Assembly: GCA_934749845.1 (NCBI GenBank)
Contig: CAKVHQ010000006.1
Location: 1-64,000 of the forward strand
Reading direction: 5' to 3'
DNA length: 64,000 nt
Source: an uncultured Clostridia bacterium
GTDB lineage: Bacteria > Bacillota > Clostridia > Christensenellales > UBA1242
The notes beneath the pieces were generated by a model. It searched no databases. It had not been told where the DNA came from and saw nothing but the letters and a program-made list of their open reading frames with translations. Of the stretch, positions 25,031-32,279 are shown piece by piece. The translations under genes were made by a program, and so were the position numbers. Numbering within the stretch: position 1 is the stretch's first letter; every line of letters begins with the position of its first letter.

Positions 25031-26456
25031 TTTTCTCCCTTTTCAAGTTGTTGATTAGTTTAAGTTTATACTTTTGAGAATCTGTTAAAATTGGCTTATC
25101 TAGTTCTTGTGGAACAATAGACATAATGTAGTATCGAAGTTCGTCCATGGCATGATCGTTTCGCTTAACAGGAGATTCATCACTGCCCCATGAATACGAT
25201 TTTATTTCTCGAATCATGTTCACGCAGTTTTTAAAAATAAACAATTTTCGGTTTCCGTTTGCGTCACAAATATACTTTCTAACCATTTGAAGACCAACCA
25301 AACTTTTGTTAACTTTTGTGTTTACTAGAATTTTATTTTCGTAAAATTTTTGAGCAACCGAGTCTTGACAGGCTAAAGTTTTTTGAAGCGATGCACTGTC
25401 GATTATTGCTTTTAAATATCCTTTACTATCTCTTTGCCAACCTAACTTGTCAGCCACTGCATGAATGTTTGATGAATGCTCTTCTATTGGTTGCTCTTTT
25501 GCATAAACTTCGGCAATCACATAAATGTTGTCATCAAAATCTCTTGCGTAAAAGTGACAAGAAAGTGGATTTGTAAAACCAGGGTCGATTGAAATGTTAT
25601 CGTACCATTCTTTTGGAACATCAAAAGGTTCAATAACATTCAAGTTTTCATCAAAGTTTGGATATACTAATCCGTTTGAACTTGTAAATTTACCATCGCA
25701 CCTAGATTCAATTTCCTTTTCACTCATCTGCGACTTTAATTTTAAAATTTCGTCTTGGTTTAAAAATGGATTGTCCTGCCAAGAAATGTTTTCATACCAA
25801 ATGTCGTCATCATTTCTTTCGTTTAGGTACACCTCATTATATACCCATGTTAACCCCTTAAGTGGAGTCATAGTGCCAAAAATTTCTCCGCACTTATCAA
25901 TAACACGCATTTTACATTCCATGTAAATATCTTCTGGTGGCTCTTCATCAAACCAAACATAATCAAGCGATGTTCCTTGAAATTTTTCTCTGCCTTGGTC
26001 CACGCTTTTAAAACCAATAGTGCTAATCTTGCCCGAAACATTGCGAACTAAAATTTTGTCTATTATGCCGTACTCCATGCTTTCTTTTTTGCCACTTTGC
26101 ATAACAACATCAACAATCCAATCTTTGTTTAGATAGTATAAAATTTTTTGTTGAGCGACATCTCGTTGCACTTGCGTTGAAAGCGAAACAACCCAACCGT
26201 TTGTTTGCTCTTTGTTTTGTTTATAGGGGTGATTTCCCCTTGCAAGCCAAACTGTTTCCACCGCGCCACATTCCGTTTTGCCTGTTCGGTTTCCACCAAA
26301 AACCCAGCGATTTTTTTTGGTGCATTTATGAAATAAGATTTGTTTTTTATGAACCAATTCGCCTTGATTGTACCTAGACAAAGTATCTCCCCTTTGCCTA
26401 CGCTGTTTTTCCAAACAAAGTTTATTAAGCATTTCAGTTAGTTTTTGTTTTCTCAT
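25014..26456 (-). CDS. Phage terminase, large subunit
   Basis: 480 aa. The ATPase/nuclease motor that packages DNA into heads. Walker A GGNRTGKTE at about residues 54-62, Walker B YVWFDEEP at about 166-173, and the RNase-H-like nuclease domain with SIDPG (Asp near 291), KAIIDSASLQ and NDHAMDELRYYI (final acidic residue) are all present, so the enzyme looks intact. It is the first gene of the minus-strand head operon; the short upstream interval holds no clear sigma-A promoter in this direction, which would fit activation by a dedicated regulator. Confidence 0.92.
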   Translation of the reverse strand: MRKQKLTEMLNKLCLEKQRRQRGDTLSRYNQGELVHKKQILFHKCTKKNRWVFGGNRTGKTECGAVETVWLARGNHPYKQNKEQTNGWVVSLSTQVQRDVAQQKILYYLNKDWIVDVVMQSGKKESMEYGIIDKILVRNVSGKISTIGFKSVDQGREKFQGTSLDYVWFDEEPPEDIYMECKMRVIDKCGEIFGTMTPLKGLTWVYNEVYLNERNDDDIWYENISWQDNPFLNQDEILKLKSQMSEKEIESRCDGKFTSSNGLVYPNFDENLNVIEPFDVPKEWYDNISIDPGFTNPLSCHFYARDFDDNIYVIAEVYAKEQPIEEHSSNIHAVADKLGWQRDSKGYLKAIIDSASLQKTLACQDSVAQKFYENKILVNTKVNKSLVGLQMVRKYICDANGNRKLFIFKNCVNMIREIKSYSWGSDESPVKRNDHAMDELRYYIMSIVPQELDKPILTDSQKYKLKLINNLKREKNGMYG

Positions 26457-26518
26457 ACATCTACCTTTGTTTATTTTTTATAATTAAGTTAATAATAAAA
26501 ACATATACTAATTTGGAA

Positions 26519-27274
26519 ATGAAAAGATTTTTAATAATAATTGCTTGTTTTTTATTTATTTTTGTTTCAATTTTTGTTATTCGGTCAACTATGACTCAAG
26601 AAGTGGGTGCAAACCAAACCAGTGGCTACGCCATGGTAAAAGACAATAACTCTTATTTTTACCGTTACACCTTGGAAAACCCAGCCGTAAATAACAAATA
26701 CTTTTTGCTGGAAAAATCATACTTCGTTAAAATAATCGAAAATTCAAACGAAAATTTTTACAAAGCGGAATATAACGGTCTTAAAGGATATGTAAAAAAA
26801 ACAGATGTGGAATTTGTTGAAGAAATACCAGAAAATCCGTTTTTAAGTGAAATTACATTTGATATTTACTCGGCAAGCAGTGTTGAATTGAGAACCGAAC
26901 CTAGCACCGAGAATGGAATTGGAAGCATAATAACCACATTGCCAAGTGGATATAAAAATTTGAATTATTATGGAAAATTAACGGGAGAAGAAAGCATAAA
27001 AGGACTGGGAAATATATGGCTTTACTGCTCATTTACAACTCCAGAAAACAAACAAGTTTTTGGTTATGTTTACTCTCCACTAACTGTAAATTTAAGTCCA
27101 ATAAATGAAAACGGCGAAAATTTAACGCCAGTTTCCGTAACCGATTATGTCCCTATAAATTCGCTACTTTACCTTTCTTTGTCCACAAAAAATTTAATTA
27201 TAATTGCAATAACAATTCCCGCTTTATACATTGCCTATTTGTTTGTTAAACCAACAAAAATTTTAAAAGAGTAA
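26519..27274 (+). CDS. Membrane-anchored protein with bacterial SH3 domains
   Basis: 251 aa from the ATG at 26519; a TTG two codons earlier is possible. N-terminal helix (about residues 4-24), an SH3-like barrel (about 45-90, with YSYFV..KAEYNGLKGYVKK), a second SH3b segment at about 115-185 (YSASSVELRTEPS and LGNIWLYCSFT), and a C-terminal helix (about 220-245). Such domains bind peptidoglycan or peptides at the envelope. A TATACT ten bases before the ATG would give a leader of only about 3 nt. It diverges from the terminase gene, so could be part of the phage-like unit or just a chromosomal neighbour. Confidence 0.65.
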   Translation: MKRFLIIIACFLFIFVSIFVIRSTMTQEVGANQTSGYAMVKDNNSYFYRYTLENPAVNNKYFLLEKSYFVKIIENSNENFYKAEYNGLKGYVKKTDVEFVEEIPENPFLSEITFDIYSASSVELRTEPSTENGIGSIITTLPSGYKNLNYYGKLTGEESIKGLGNIWLYCSFTTPENKQVFGYVYSPLTVNLSPINENGENLTPVSVTDYVPINSLLYLSLSTKNLIIIAITIPALYIAYLFVKPTKILKE

Positions 27275-27275
27275 T

Positions 27276-27304
27276 AAAAAACACGGATAAATTCGTGTTT
27301 TTTT
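27276..27304. terminator. Bidirectional terminator
   Basis: AACACG and CGTGTT arms around an eight-base loop, with A-run and T-run flanks. Shared by the SH3-domain gene and the HTH regulator. Confidence 0.75.
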
Positions 27305-27833
27305 ATGCCTTACATTTATTTAAAGAATTTGTGTAACTAGAATTAAACTCAAATTCTTCATCGGTGCAAATGTTAGACTCTTTTTGTTTTGCAAAGTGGT
27401 TATAATATTCTTTAATCCAACTTTCTTTAAACAAAAGTTGTTCAAGTTTTTCGCTTGTATAACCAAAATTTTTTAATCGAATTGCAAATTCTTCCACTGC
27501 CCTATCAATTTTTCTAAAAAATGTCCTTCTTGACATTTCAAGCAATTTAAAGCACATTTCTGGCTTTACATGATCGAAATATTTCATAACCAAAATTCTT
27601 GCACTTTTTGTATCTATTGAAGCAATTACATTTTCAATAATCACTTTTAAATTTATCATCATTTTTTTTCTTTGAATTAAACTAATTATCTTTTCAGCGT
27701 TTTCCATTGTTGATAAATGATTACAACAAGAATTAACACCTTGTGAAATAACCAACTTGTCTATTGCGTCAGAAATTGGTTCTAGACAATTATAAGTTGA
27801 AAGTAAGGTTTTTGCCCATATTTTTTGTTTCAT
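27303..27833 (-). CDS. Sigma-70 region-4-like HTH protein (possible activator)
   Basis: 176 aa from the ATG at 27833 with AAGGAG. The C-terminal part has a helix-turn-helix of the sigma-region-4 kind (SARILVMKYFDHVKPEMCFK, MSRRTFFRKIDRAVEEFAIR), while no core-binding region 2 is seen, so it is not a complete sigma factor. ArpU-like phage late activators have the same design. The N-terminal half (LLSTYNCLEPISDAIDKLV, CCNHLSTMENAEKIISLIQR) is helical. It sits just upstream of the head operon, on the same strand but separated by the SH3 gene, and has a consensus promoter and a LexA-type box. A role in switching on the operon is inferred. Confidence 0.55.
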   Translation of the reverse strand: MKQKIWAKTLLSTYNCLEPISDAIDKLVISQGVNSCCNHLSTMENAEKIISLIQRKKMMINLKVIIENVIASIDTKSARILVMKYFDHVKPEMCFKLLEMSRRTFFRKIDRAVEEFAIRLKNFGYTSEKLEQLLFKESWIKEYYNHFAKQKESNICTDEEFEFNSSYTNSLNKCKA

Positions 27834-27859
27834 TTTAAAATCTCCTTTTGCTCGCACTT

Positions 27860-27889
27860 ATTATAAAAACCAAGTTTGCACCATGTCAA
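27860..27889 (-). promoter_or_regulatory. Consensus sigma-A promoter of the HTH protein gene
   Basis: Minus strand TTGACA (27884-27889), 18-base spacer, TATAAT (27860-27865), start of RNA about 12-20 bases before the AAGGAG. The -35 box lies inside an inverted repeat TGTCA-N8-TGACA (27884-27901). Confidence 0.75.
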
Positions 27890-28010
27890 AGTTTTGTGAC
27901 AAAATTTTTGTAAAAAACTTATATTATTACATTATTTTACAAAAACTTGCTTATCATGTCGAACAACTGTTCTAATAATAGCACACTTAATATGACACTA
28001 TGACTGTCAA
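27884..28010. repeat. TGTCA/TGACA inverted-repeat pair
   Basis: TGTCA-N8-TGACA at 27884-27901 and TGACA-N7-TGTCA at 27993-28009 flank the LexA-type box. They are spaced about 110 bases apart, and could be paired binding sites of one regulator that loops DNA. Confidence 0.4.
27960..27973. promoter_or_regulatory. LexA-type SOS box
   Basis: CGAACAACTGTTCT fits GAAC-N4-GTTC (Bacillota DinR/LexA box) with both arms perfect. It lies about 127 bases upstream of the HTH regulator gene, and about 75 upstream of its -35 box, further than usual for repression of that promoter. Confidence 0.5.
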
Positions 28011-28046
28011 GTTTGCTAAATTTTTTAGAACAAATGCTTTAAAAAT

Positions 28047-28070
28047 GAAAAAACACCCTTTCGAGTGCTT
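28047..28070 (-). terminator. Terminator of the SSB-like gene
   Basis: CACTC, GAAA tetraloop, GGGTG, extended by A-T pairs and a T-run on the minus strand, about 20 bases past the stop. Confidence 0.8.
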
Positions 28071-28089
28071 TCGTTTTATTAGTTCTAGT

Positions 28090-28788
28090 TTAATTAGTCC
28101 CAGTGTAATTAGTGGTATCCATCGTCTGTTGCGCCGAAATTAAATTGAATGGTGCTTCAGCTAATTTTTCCAAAGAAGAAAATTTGTTTAACTTGATAAT
28201 TGAAATTTCATAAGCGGTTCTTTTTTGAATGTCGCCATTATCAAGTTTTTTCTCGTAGCCACGACTTTGAATTCTTCCTAGAATAGAAACCTTTTCTCCC
28301 ACCTCTAAATTTTTTGCGAACCTAGCATTCCTTCCCCATGCGATACATGGAAGATAATCGCTTTTGTTGTATGCCCTGTTAACAGCCACCAAAACATCGC
28401 AAATTTCACGCTTAAATGGCGTTGTTCTATAAATAGGTTCTTTGCATATAAATCCCACAAGTTCAATGGTGTTGGTGTTACTTTCCACCTTGGCTTCGGT
28501 TAACTCCCTAACAAAAACCGTCAACACAAGTTTACTTTTGCCATCCACTTGTTTATTATAACTTCTAAATTGTCCGTTTATTGCTATTGTCTTTCCAAGA
28601 GCAAAATCATTTTCACTTAATAATTTTTCCGAAATTGTTATTGGAATAATATCCACACTTTCGGATAGTCTTGGAACTTCCAAGTCGATTTCGTAAAAAT
28701 TTTCATCATAAACTTGATGTGAAAGTCTTGGAAGGGTTAGTATTCTTCCTTCTAAATGCACTTTATTGTTGTTCATTTGTTCAAACAT
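28090..28788 (-). CDS. Single-stranded-DNA-binding protein with two OB folds
   Basis: 232 aa with AGGAGG. Both halves look like OB folds: the first (KVHLEGRILTLPRLSHQVYD, YEIDLEVPRLSESVDIIPIT), the second (NTIELVGFICKEPIYRTTPF, CDVLVAVNRAYNKSDYLPCI) with the typical SSB motif in which an ion pair holds the barrel. The C-terminus lacks the usual acidic DDDIPF tail. Proteins of this length and layout are present in many Clostridia beside the standard ssb and coat single-stranded DNA in replication and repair. It lies 14 bases after pdaB, so probably same transcript. Confidence 0.75.
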   Translation of the reverse strand: MFEQMNNNKVHLEGRILTLPRLSHQVYDENFYEIDLEVPRLSESVDIIPITISEKLLSENDFALGKTIAINGQFRSYNKQVDGKSKLVLTVFVRELTEAKVESNTNTIELVGFICKEPIYRTTPFKREICDVLVAVNRAYNKSDYLPCIAWGRNARFAKNLEVGEKVSILGRIQSRGYEKKLDNGDIQKRTAYEISIIKLNKFSSLEKLAEAPFNLISAQQTMDTTNYTGTN

Positions 28789-28802
28789 TTTTATATTTCC
28801 TC

Positions 28803-29570
28803 CTAAATTCGTGGTGACTGCATACCGTTGTTGTCAATAAAATAATCGCCTTTCAAAATTAAATCGCCCACACAACCAACTGTAAAGCCCTTCTTTTGCA
28901 ATCTGTCAAGCACAAGTGGCAAAGCCTCTAAAATGTGGTCAGAATTGTTATGACAAAGGATTATACTTCCATTTTTAGCACCATTTATAATTCGAGTTGT
29001 TATTTCCATACTAGACAAGCCTTTCCAATCCAAACTGTCAACATCCCATTGAATTGTGGTTAAACCAAGTTCAGTGGCAGTATCTATTAAGGTGTCGTTG
29101 TATGCCCCAAAAGGTGCTCTAAAAAGTTCAACTTTTTTGTTAGTTATGTCTGTTATCAACTTGCAACAATCTTCAAGCTCACTTTTCATTTGGGTTTTGG
29201 ATAATTTTGTCATGTCGGGATGAGTGCTGGAATGTGTGCCAATTTCAAAACCGTTTTCATCAATTTTTTTAACCATTTCAGGATAGTCTTCAATCCAAAA
29301 ACCAGTTAAAAAGAAAGTGGCTTTAACATTGTATTCCTTGCAAATTTCCATGATTTTTTCTGTTTTGTCCGCACCCCATGCGGCATCAAAACTTATGGCA
29401 ACTCTAGCTTCTTCTGTGTTCACATAGTATATTGGAACTTTTCTTAAAGACGCTCCAAAATACACACTCGCTGGCACATATCCGTTAATGTTGATTGCCA
29501 AAAGTGATATAGTCAAAATCAATAGAAAAATAATTTTGAGAGTTCTTAGTTTTATGCAACAAAAATGCAT
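28803..29570 (-). CDS. pdaB: Polysaccharide deacetylase, PdaB/NodB family
   Basis: 255 aa from ATG at 29570 with AGGAGG. N-terminal hydrophobic anchor (residues about 8-30). NodB motifs in order: SFDAAWGAD (Asp for catalysis and metal), IGTHSSTHPDMT (His-x3-His zinc ligands), RAPFGAYND, QWDVDSLDW and ILCHN. The sequence AISFDAAWG followed by VKATFFLTGFW is close to PdaB, a sporulation-linked deacetylase of the peptidoglycan cortex. Presence beside sigK in the same window supports spore-forming ancestry. It should act outside the membrane. Confidence 0.85.
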   Translation of the reverse strand: MHFCCIKLRTLKIIFLLILTISLLAININGYVPASVYFGASLRKVPIYYVNTEEARVAISFDAAWGADKTEKIMEICKEYNVKATFFLTGFWIEDYPEMVKKIDENGFEIGTHSSTHPDMTKLSKTQMKSELEDCCKLITDITNKKVELFRAPFGAYNDTLIDTATELGLTTIQWDVDSLDWKGLSSMEITTRIINGAKNGSIILCHNNSDHILEALPLVLDRLQKKGFTVGCVGDLILKGDYFIDNNGMQSPRI

Positions 29571-29722
29571 CAATCAGTCCTCCTGATAATTTTATATTAT
29601 TAAATATTTTTTGTAATGCCTATGCCATTAAAATAAGTGCAAGTTTTGTCGTATGTTGTCAAACTGGCACAGACTTCTATATAATTTTATTGGACGAACT
29701 TTAAACTTATGCAAATTAGGCA

Positions 29723-29752
29723 ATAAAAAAACTTGATTTTTTAATCAAGCCT
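29723..29752 (-). terminator. Terminator of the dnaG-rpoD-trmK operon
   Basis: CTTGATT (29732-29738) and AATCAAG (29743-29749), followed by T7 on the minus strand, at the end of the zinc-ribbon gene. Confidence 0.85.
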
Positions 29753-30443
29753 TTTCGATGTAAATTAGTCTGTGACATGATGGACATTCAAGTTTGCCAT
29801 TATGTCTTATTTTTTCAAGTTCTTTGCTTGGTAGTTCCATTCTGCAACCGCCACATCTTGAATCAATAAGTTTTACTACAATAGGAAATACTCCGTCTTG
29901 TTTAAGGGTTTTGTACTTGCTAACAAATGATGAATCAAGGTCTTTTTCAAGTTTAGCCATTTTGTCCTTTAAAGCCTTAATTTCAGGCTCTTTTTCGGTA
30001 TAATATTCATCAAATTTACTTTTGCTCTCTTGGTGTTTTGATTTTGCGATGCTTGTTTTCTTTTTTAAAGCATCAAATTCTCCAATAAGTTGTTTTGCTC
30101 GTCTTTCAGTGGCAAGCAATCTGTTTTCAAGTTCTTTAAGTTGTCTGCCTGTTTGGCTCAACTTATTTCTCAAGTCTTTAAGTTCATCTTGATTTAACGA
30201 TTGGTTAAATTGTCTTGAATACTTATCAACAAGGCTAATGCCCTTCTCTTGAACTTGTTTTAGCTTTTGAAAATCGTCACAAAGTTTATTAGCATTTTTA
30301 TCAAGTTCTAGAATTTGATTTTGTGCTTCTTTAACAAACGAAACCATTGCTTGAGCATTTTTCTTGTGTTCATTTTTGTTAATTTCTCTTTCTAGTCTAA
30401 ACAATTCTGTATCCAATTTTTGATATTCTAATATTTTTTCCAT
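29745..30443 (-). CDS. Coiled-coil protein with C-terminal zinc ribbon (C4-type)
   Basis: 232 aa from the ATG at 30443 (AAGGGA upstream). Long coiled coil over residues about 1-180 (LDTELFRLEREINKNEHKKN and LKDLRNKLSQTGRQLKELEN), then a zinc ribbon CGGCRMELP-...-CPSCHRLIY. Members of this family always sit downstream of trmK and nif3-like genes in Bacillota; suggested partners are nucleic acids, but the role is not established. No nif3-like gene is between here. Overlaps in the operon are tight: 16 bases from the trmK stop. Confidence 0.8.
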   Translation of the reverse strand: MEKILEYQKLDTELFRLEREINKNEHKKNAQAMVSFVKEAQNQILELDKNANKLCDDFQKLKQVQEKGISLVDKYSRQFNQSLNQDELKDLRNKLSQTGRQLKELENRLLATERRAKQLIGEFDALKKKTSIAKSKHQESKSKFDEYYTEKEPEIKALKDKMAKLEKDLDSSFVSKYKTLKQDGVFPIVVKLIDSRCGGCRMELPSKELEKIRHNGKLECPSCHRLIYIEKA

Positions 30444-30459
30444 TCTCAATTCCCTTTTA

Positions 30460-31170
30460 CTATTTATTTGATTTTTTGTCTTCTGTTTCTTCTTGTTCTG
30501 GCTCAAACAATTTTAATGCTTCATTAACTAAATTTAAAAGCCTTTCGTTTTCATCATTAAGCACCATGTATTTTTCTTTTAGCGGAGTTAATTTGTCGTG
30601 CTTCTCTTTTAAATATTGATATAGCACTTCATAGTTTTCCCTAAAGTTTGAAAAGCCAAATTCAATTTCAAGGTCGCTTAATTTTTGTTTTCCTTTGGCA
30701 ACTTTAATAACATTATAATACTTTCCGTCTTGATAAATAAGTTTATCTATAACAAACCTGTATTTGTTAGCCAGCAAAAATCTACGAAGTTCCACAACAT
30801 CACTCATAGGTTGCAAAACGAAATTCCACAATTTTTTAGGCTTTTTTTGCATAATTTCAATAATTTTTTTGCCACCCATGCCAGCAATAACTGCTTGTTC
30901 AACTTTGTCGTGCTTGGTTACAAGTGCAAAGCCGTCGCATTCTCTAAAACTTATAAAAGGCAAAATATTGATTTTATTTGCAAGCATAATAGCCTTGTTT
31001 AAACATTCTCTGCTAATTTCGGTGCTAACAACTTTATCTGCTTTTTCTTCCAAAATAAGTTCAGCAGTAACAAGCCCGTGGTCACAGCCAATGTCGGCAA
31101 TAACTTTATGCCTATCGCAAAGGCTAACTATGGTTTCAAGTCGTTTATCTAAATTTAAAATCGTTGCCAT
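30460..31170 (-). CDS. trmK: tRNA (adenine-22-N1)-methyltransferase
   Basis: 236 aa with AAGGAG. Methylates A22 in the D-loop of several tRNAs using S-adenosylmethionine. The Rossmann-type motif I is ADIGCDHGLVTAELI at about residues 25-38 (TrmK-typical DIGCDHG), followed by VVSTEISRECLNKA, and the motif AGMGGKKIIEIM near 100, which is diagnostic of TrmK. The C-terminal coiled-coil (EKHDKLTPLKEKYMVLNDEN) grips the tRNA. Position downstream of rpoD is the classic Bacillota order. Confidence 0.93.
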   Translation of the reverse strand: MATILNLDKRLETIVSLCDRHKVIADIGCDHGLVTAELILEEKADKVVSTEISRECLNKAIMLANKINILPFISFRECDGFALVTKHDKVEQAVIAGMGGKKIIEIMQKKPKKLWNFVLQPMSDVVELRRFLLANKYRFVIDKLIYQDGKYYNVIKVAKGKQKLSDLEIEFGFSNFRENYEVLYQYLKEKHDKLTPLKEKYMVLNDENERLLNLVNEALKLFEPEQEETEDKKSNK

Positions 31171-31232
31171 ATTTTCTCCTTGTTAAATAATAACAAAAGT
31201 TAAGTAAATTAACAAAACAAAACTAACACTAA

Positions 31233-32276
31233 TTAGTCACAAAAATCTTTTAATTTCTTACTTCTTGTTGGATTTCTTAATTTTCTTAATGCTTTTGCTT
31301 CAATTTGTCTAATTCTTTCTCTTGTAACATTAAATTCTTGTCCAACCTGTTCAAGAGTTTTTGGATAGCCGTCATCAAGGCCATATCTTAATCTTATAAC
31401 CTTTTGCTCACGAGGAGTCAAAGTGTCGATAACTGCAAGAAGTTGACCTTTAAGCATACTTCTTGTTGCACTTTCAACTGGGGAAATGCCTGTTTCATCT
31501 TCAATAAAGTCAGCAATTTTGCTATCCTCTTCTTCACCAATAGGACTTTCAAGCGAGATTGGGTCAAGGGCAATTTTTTGAATTTCTCCCACTCTTTCAA
31601 CTGTCATGTCAAGTTCTTTTGCAAGTTCTTCAACGGTTGGCTCACGACCAAGTTCTTGAAGCATTCGCTTGCTTACTCTGCCTAATCTGTTTATTGTTTC
31701 TACCATGTGAACAGGAATACGAATTGTTCTTGCTTGGTCTGCCATGGCTCTTGTGATTGATTGTCTAATCCACCAAGTTGCGTAAGTAGAAAACCTAAAT
31801 CCCTTTGTGTAGTCAAACTTTTCAACCGCTTTAATCAATCCAATGTTTCCTTCTTGAATTAAATCAAGCAAGTGCATGTTTTTTCCTGTATATTTCTTTG
31901 CAATGCTAATTACTAACCTCAAGTTAGATTCGCAAAGTTGTGCTTTTGCTTGTTCATCTCCTTGCAAAATTCTTTTAGCAAGGTCAACTTCTTGTTCGGC
32001 AGTAAGTAGTGGTGCTTTTCCAATGTCTTTTAAATACATTTTAACTGGGTCGTCAACACTAACTTGGCTTGCAAGTTGGTCAAAGTCAATTTCTTCTTTA
32101 ACTGCTTCAACAACTTTGATGCCGTTTTGTTTCAAAAGTTCAATAACCTCTTGAGTTTCCTTTGCTGTCGCATCATATTTCATGAATTGCAAAACAATGT
32201 CTTCTTCCACCAAAGACCCTTTCTTTTTTCCTACTTCGAGTAATTTTTCGTATAATGGTTGATATTTTTCGTTCAA
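31233..32276 (-). CDS. rpoD: Primary sigma factor SigA (RpoD)
   Basis: 347 aa. The start is TTG (32276) with GGAGG eight bases before it, in the last codons of dnaG. Region 1.1 is reduced (EKYQPLYEKLLEVGKKKGSL). Region 1.2-2 (DPVKMYLKDIGKAPLL, NLRLVISIAKKYTGKNMHLL, LIQEGNIGLIKAVEKFDY, RFSTYATWWIRQSITRA), region 3 (QARTIRIPVHMVETINRL) and region 4 (LTPREQKVIRLRYGLDDG, VTRERIRQIEAKALRKLRNP) are complete. Recognises TTGACA/TATAAT promoters, such as those found in this window. Confidence 0.96.
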   Translation of the reverse strand: MNEKYQPLYEKLLEVGKKKGSLVEEDIVLQFMKYDATAKETQEVIELLKQNGIKVVEAVKEEIDFDQLASQVSVDDPVKMYLKDIGKAPLLTAEQEVDLAKRILQGDEQAKAQLCESNLRLVISIAKKYTGKNMHLLDLIQEGNIGLIKAVEKFDYTKGFRFSTYATWWIRQSITRAMADQARTIRIPVHMVETINRLGRVSKRMLQELGREPTVEELAKELDMTVERVGEIQKIALDPISLESPIGEEEDSKIADFIEDETGISPVESATRSMLKGQLLAVIDTLTPREQKVIRLRYGLDDGYPKTLEQVGQEFNVTRERIRQIEAKALRKLRNPTRSKKLKDFCD

Positions 32277-32279
32277 AAC

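Noticed and set aside
28090..28788. SSB gene as part of the phage-like unit
   Set aside because: It is linked to pdaB and separated by a terminator from the regulator; the same type is a normal chromosomal gene in Clostridia.
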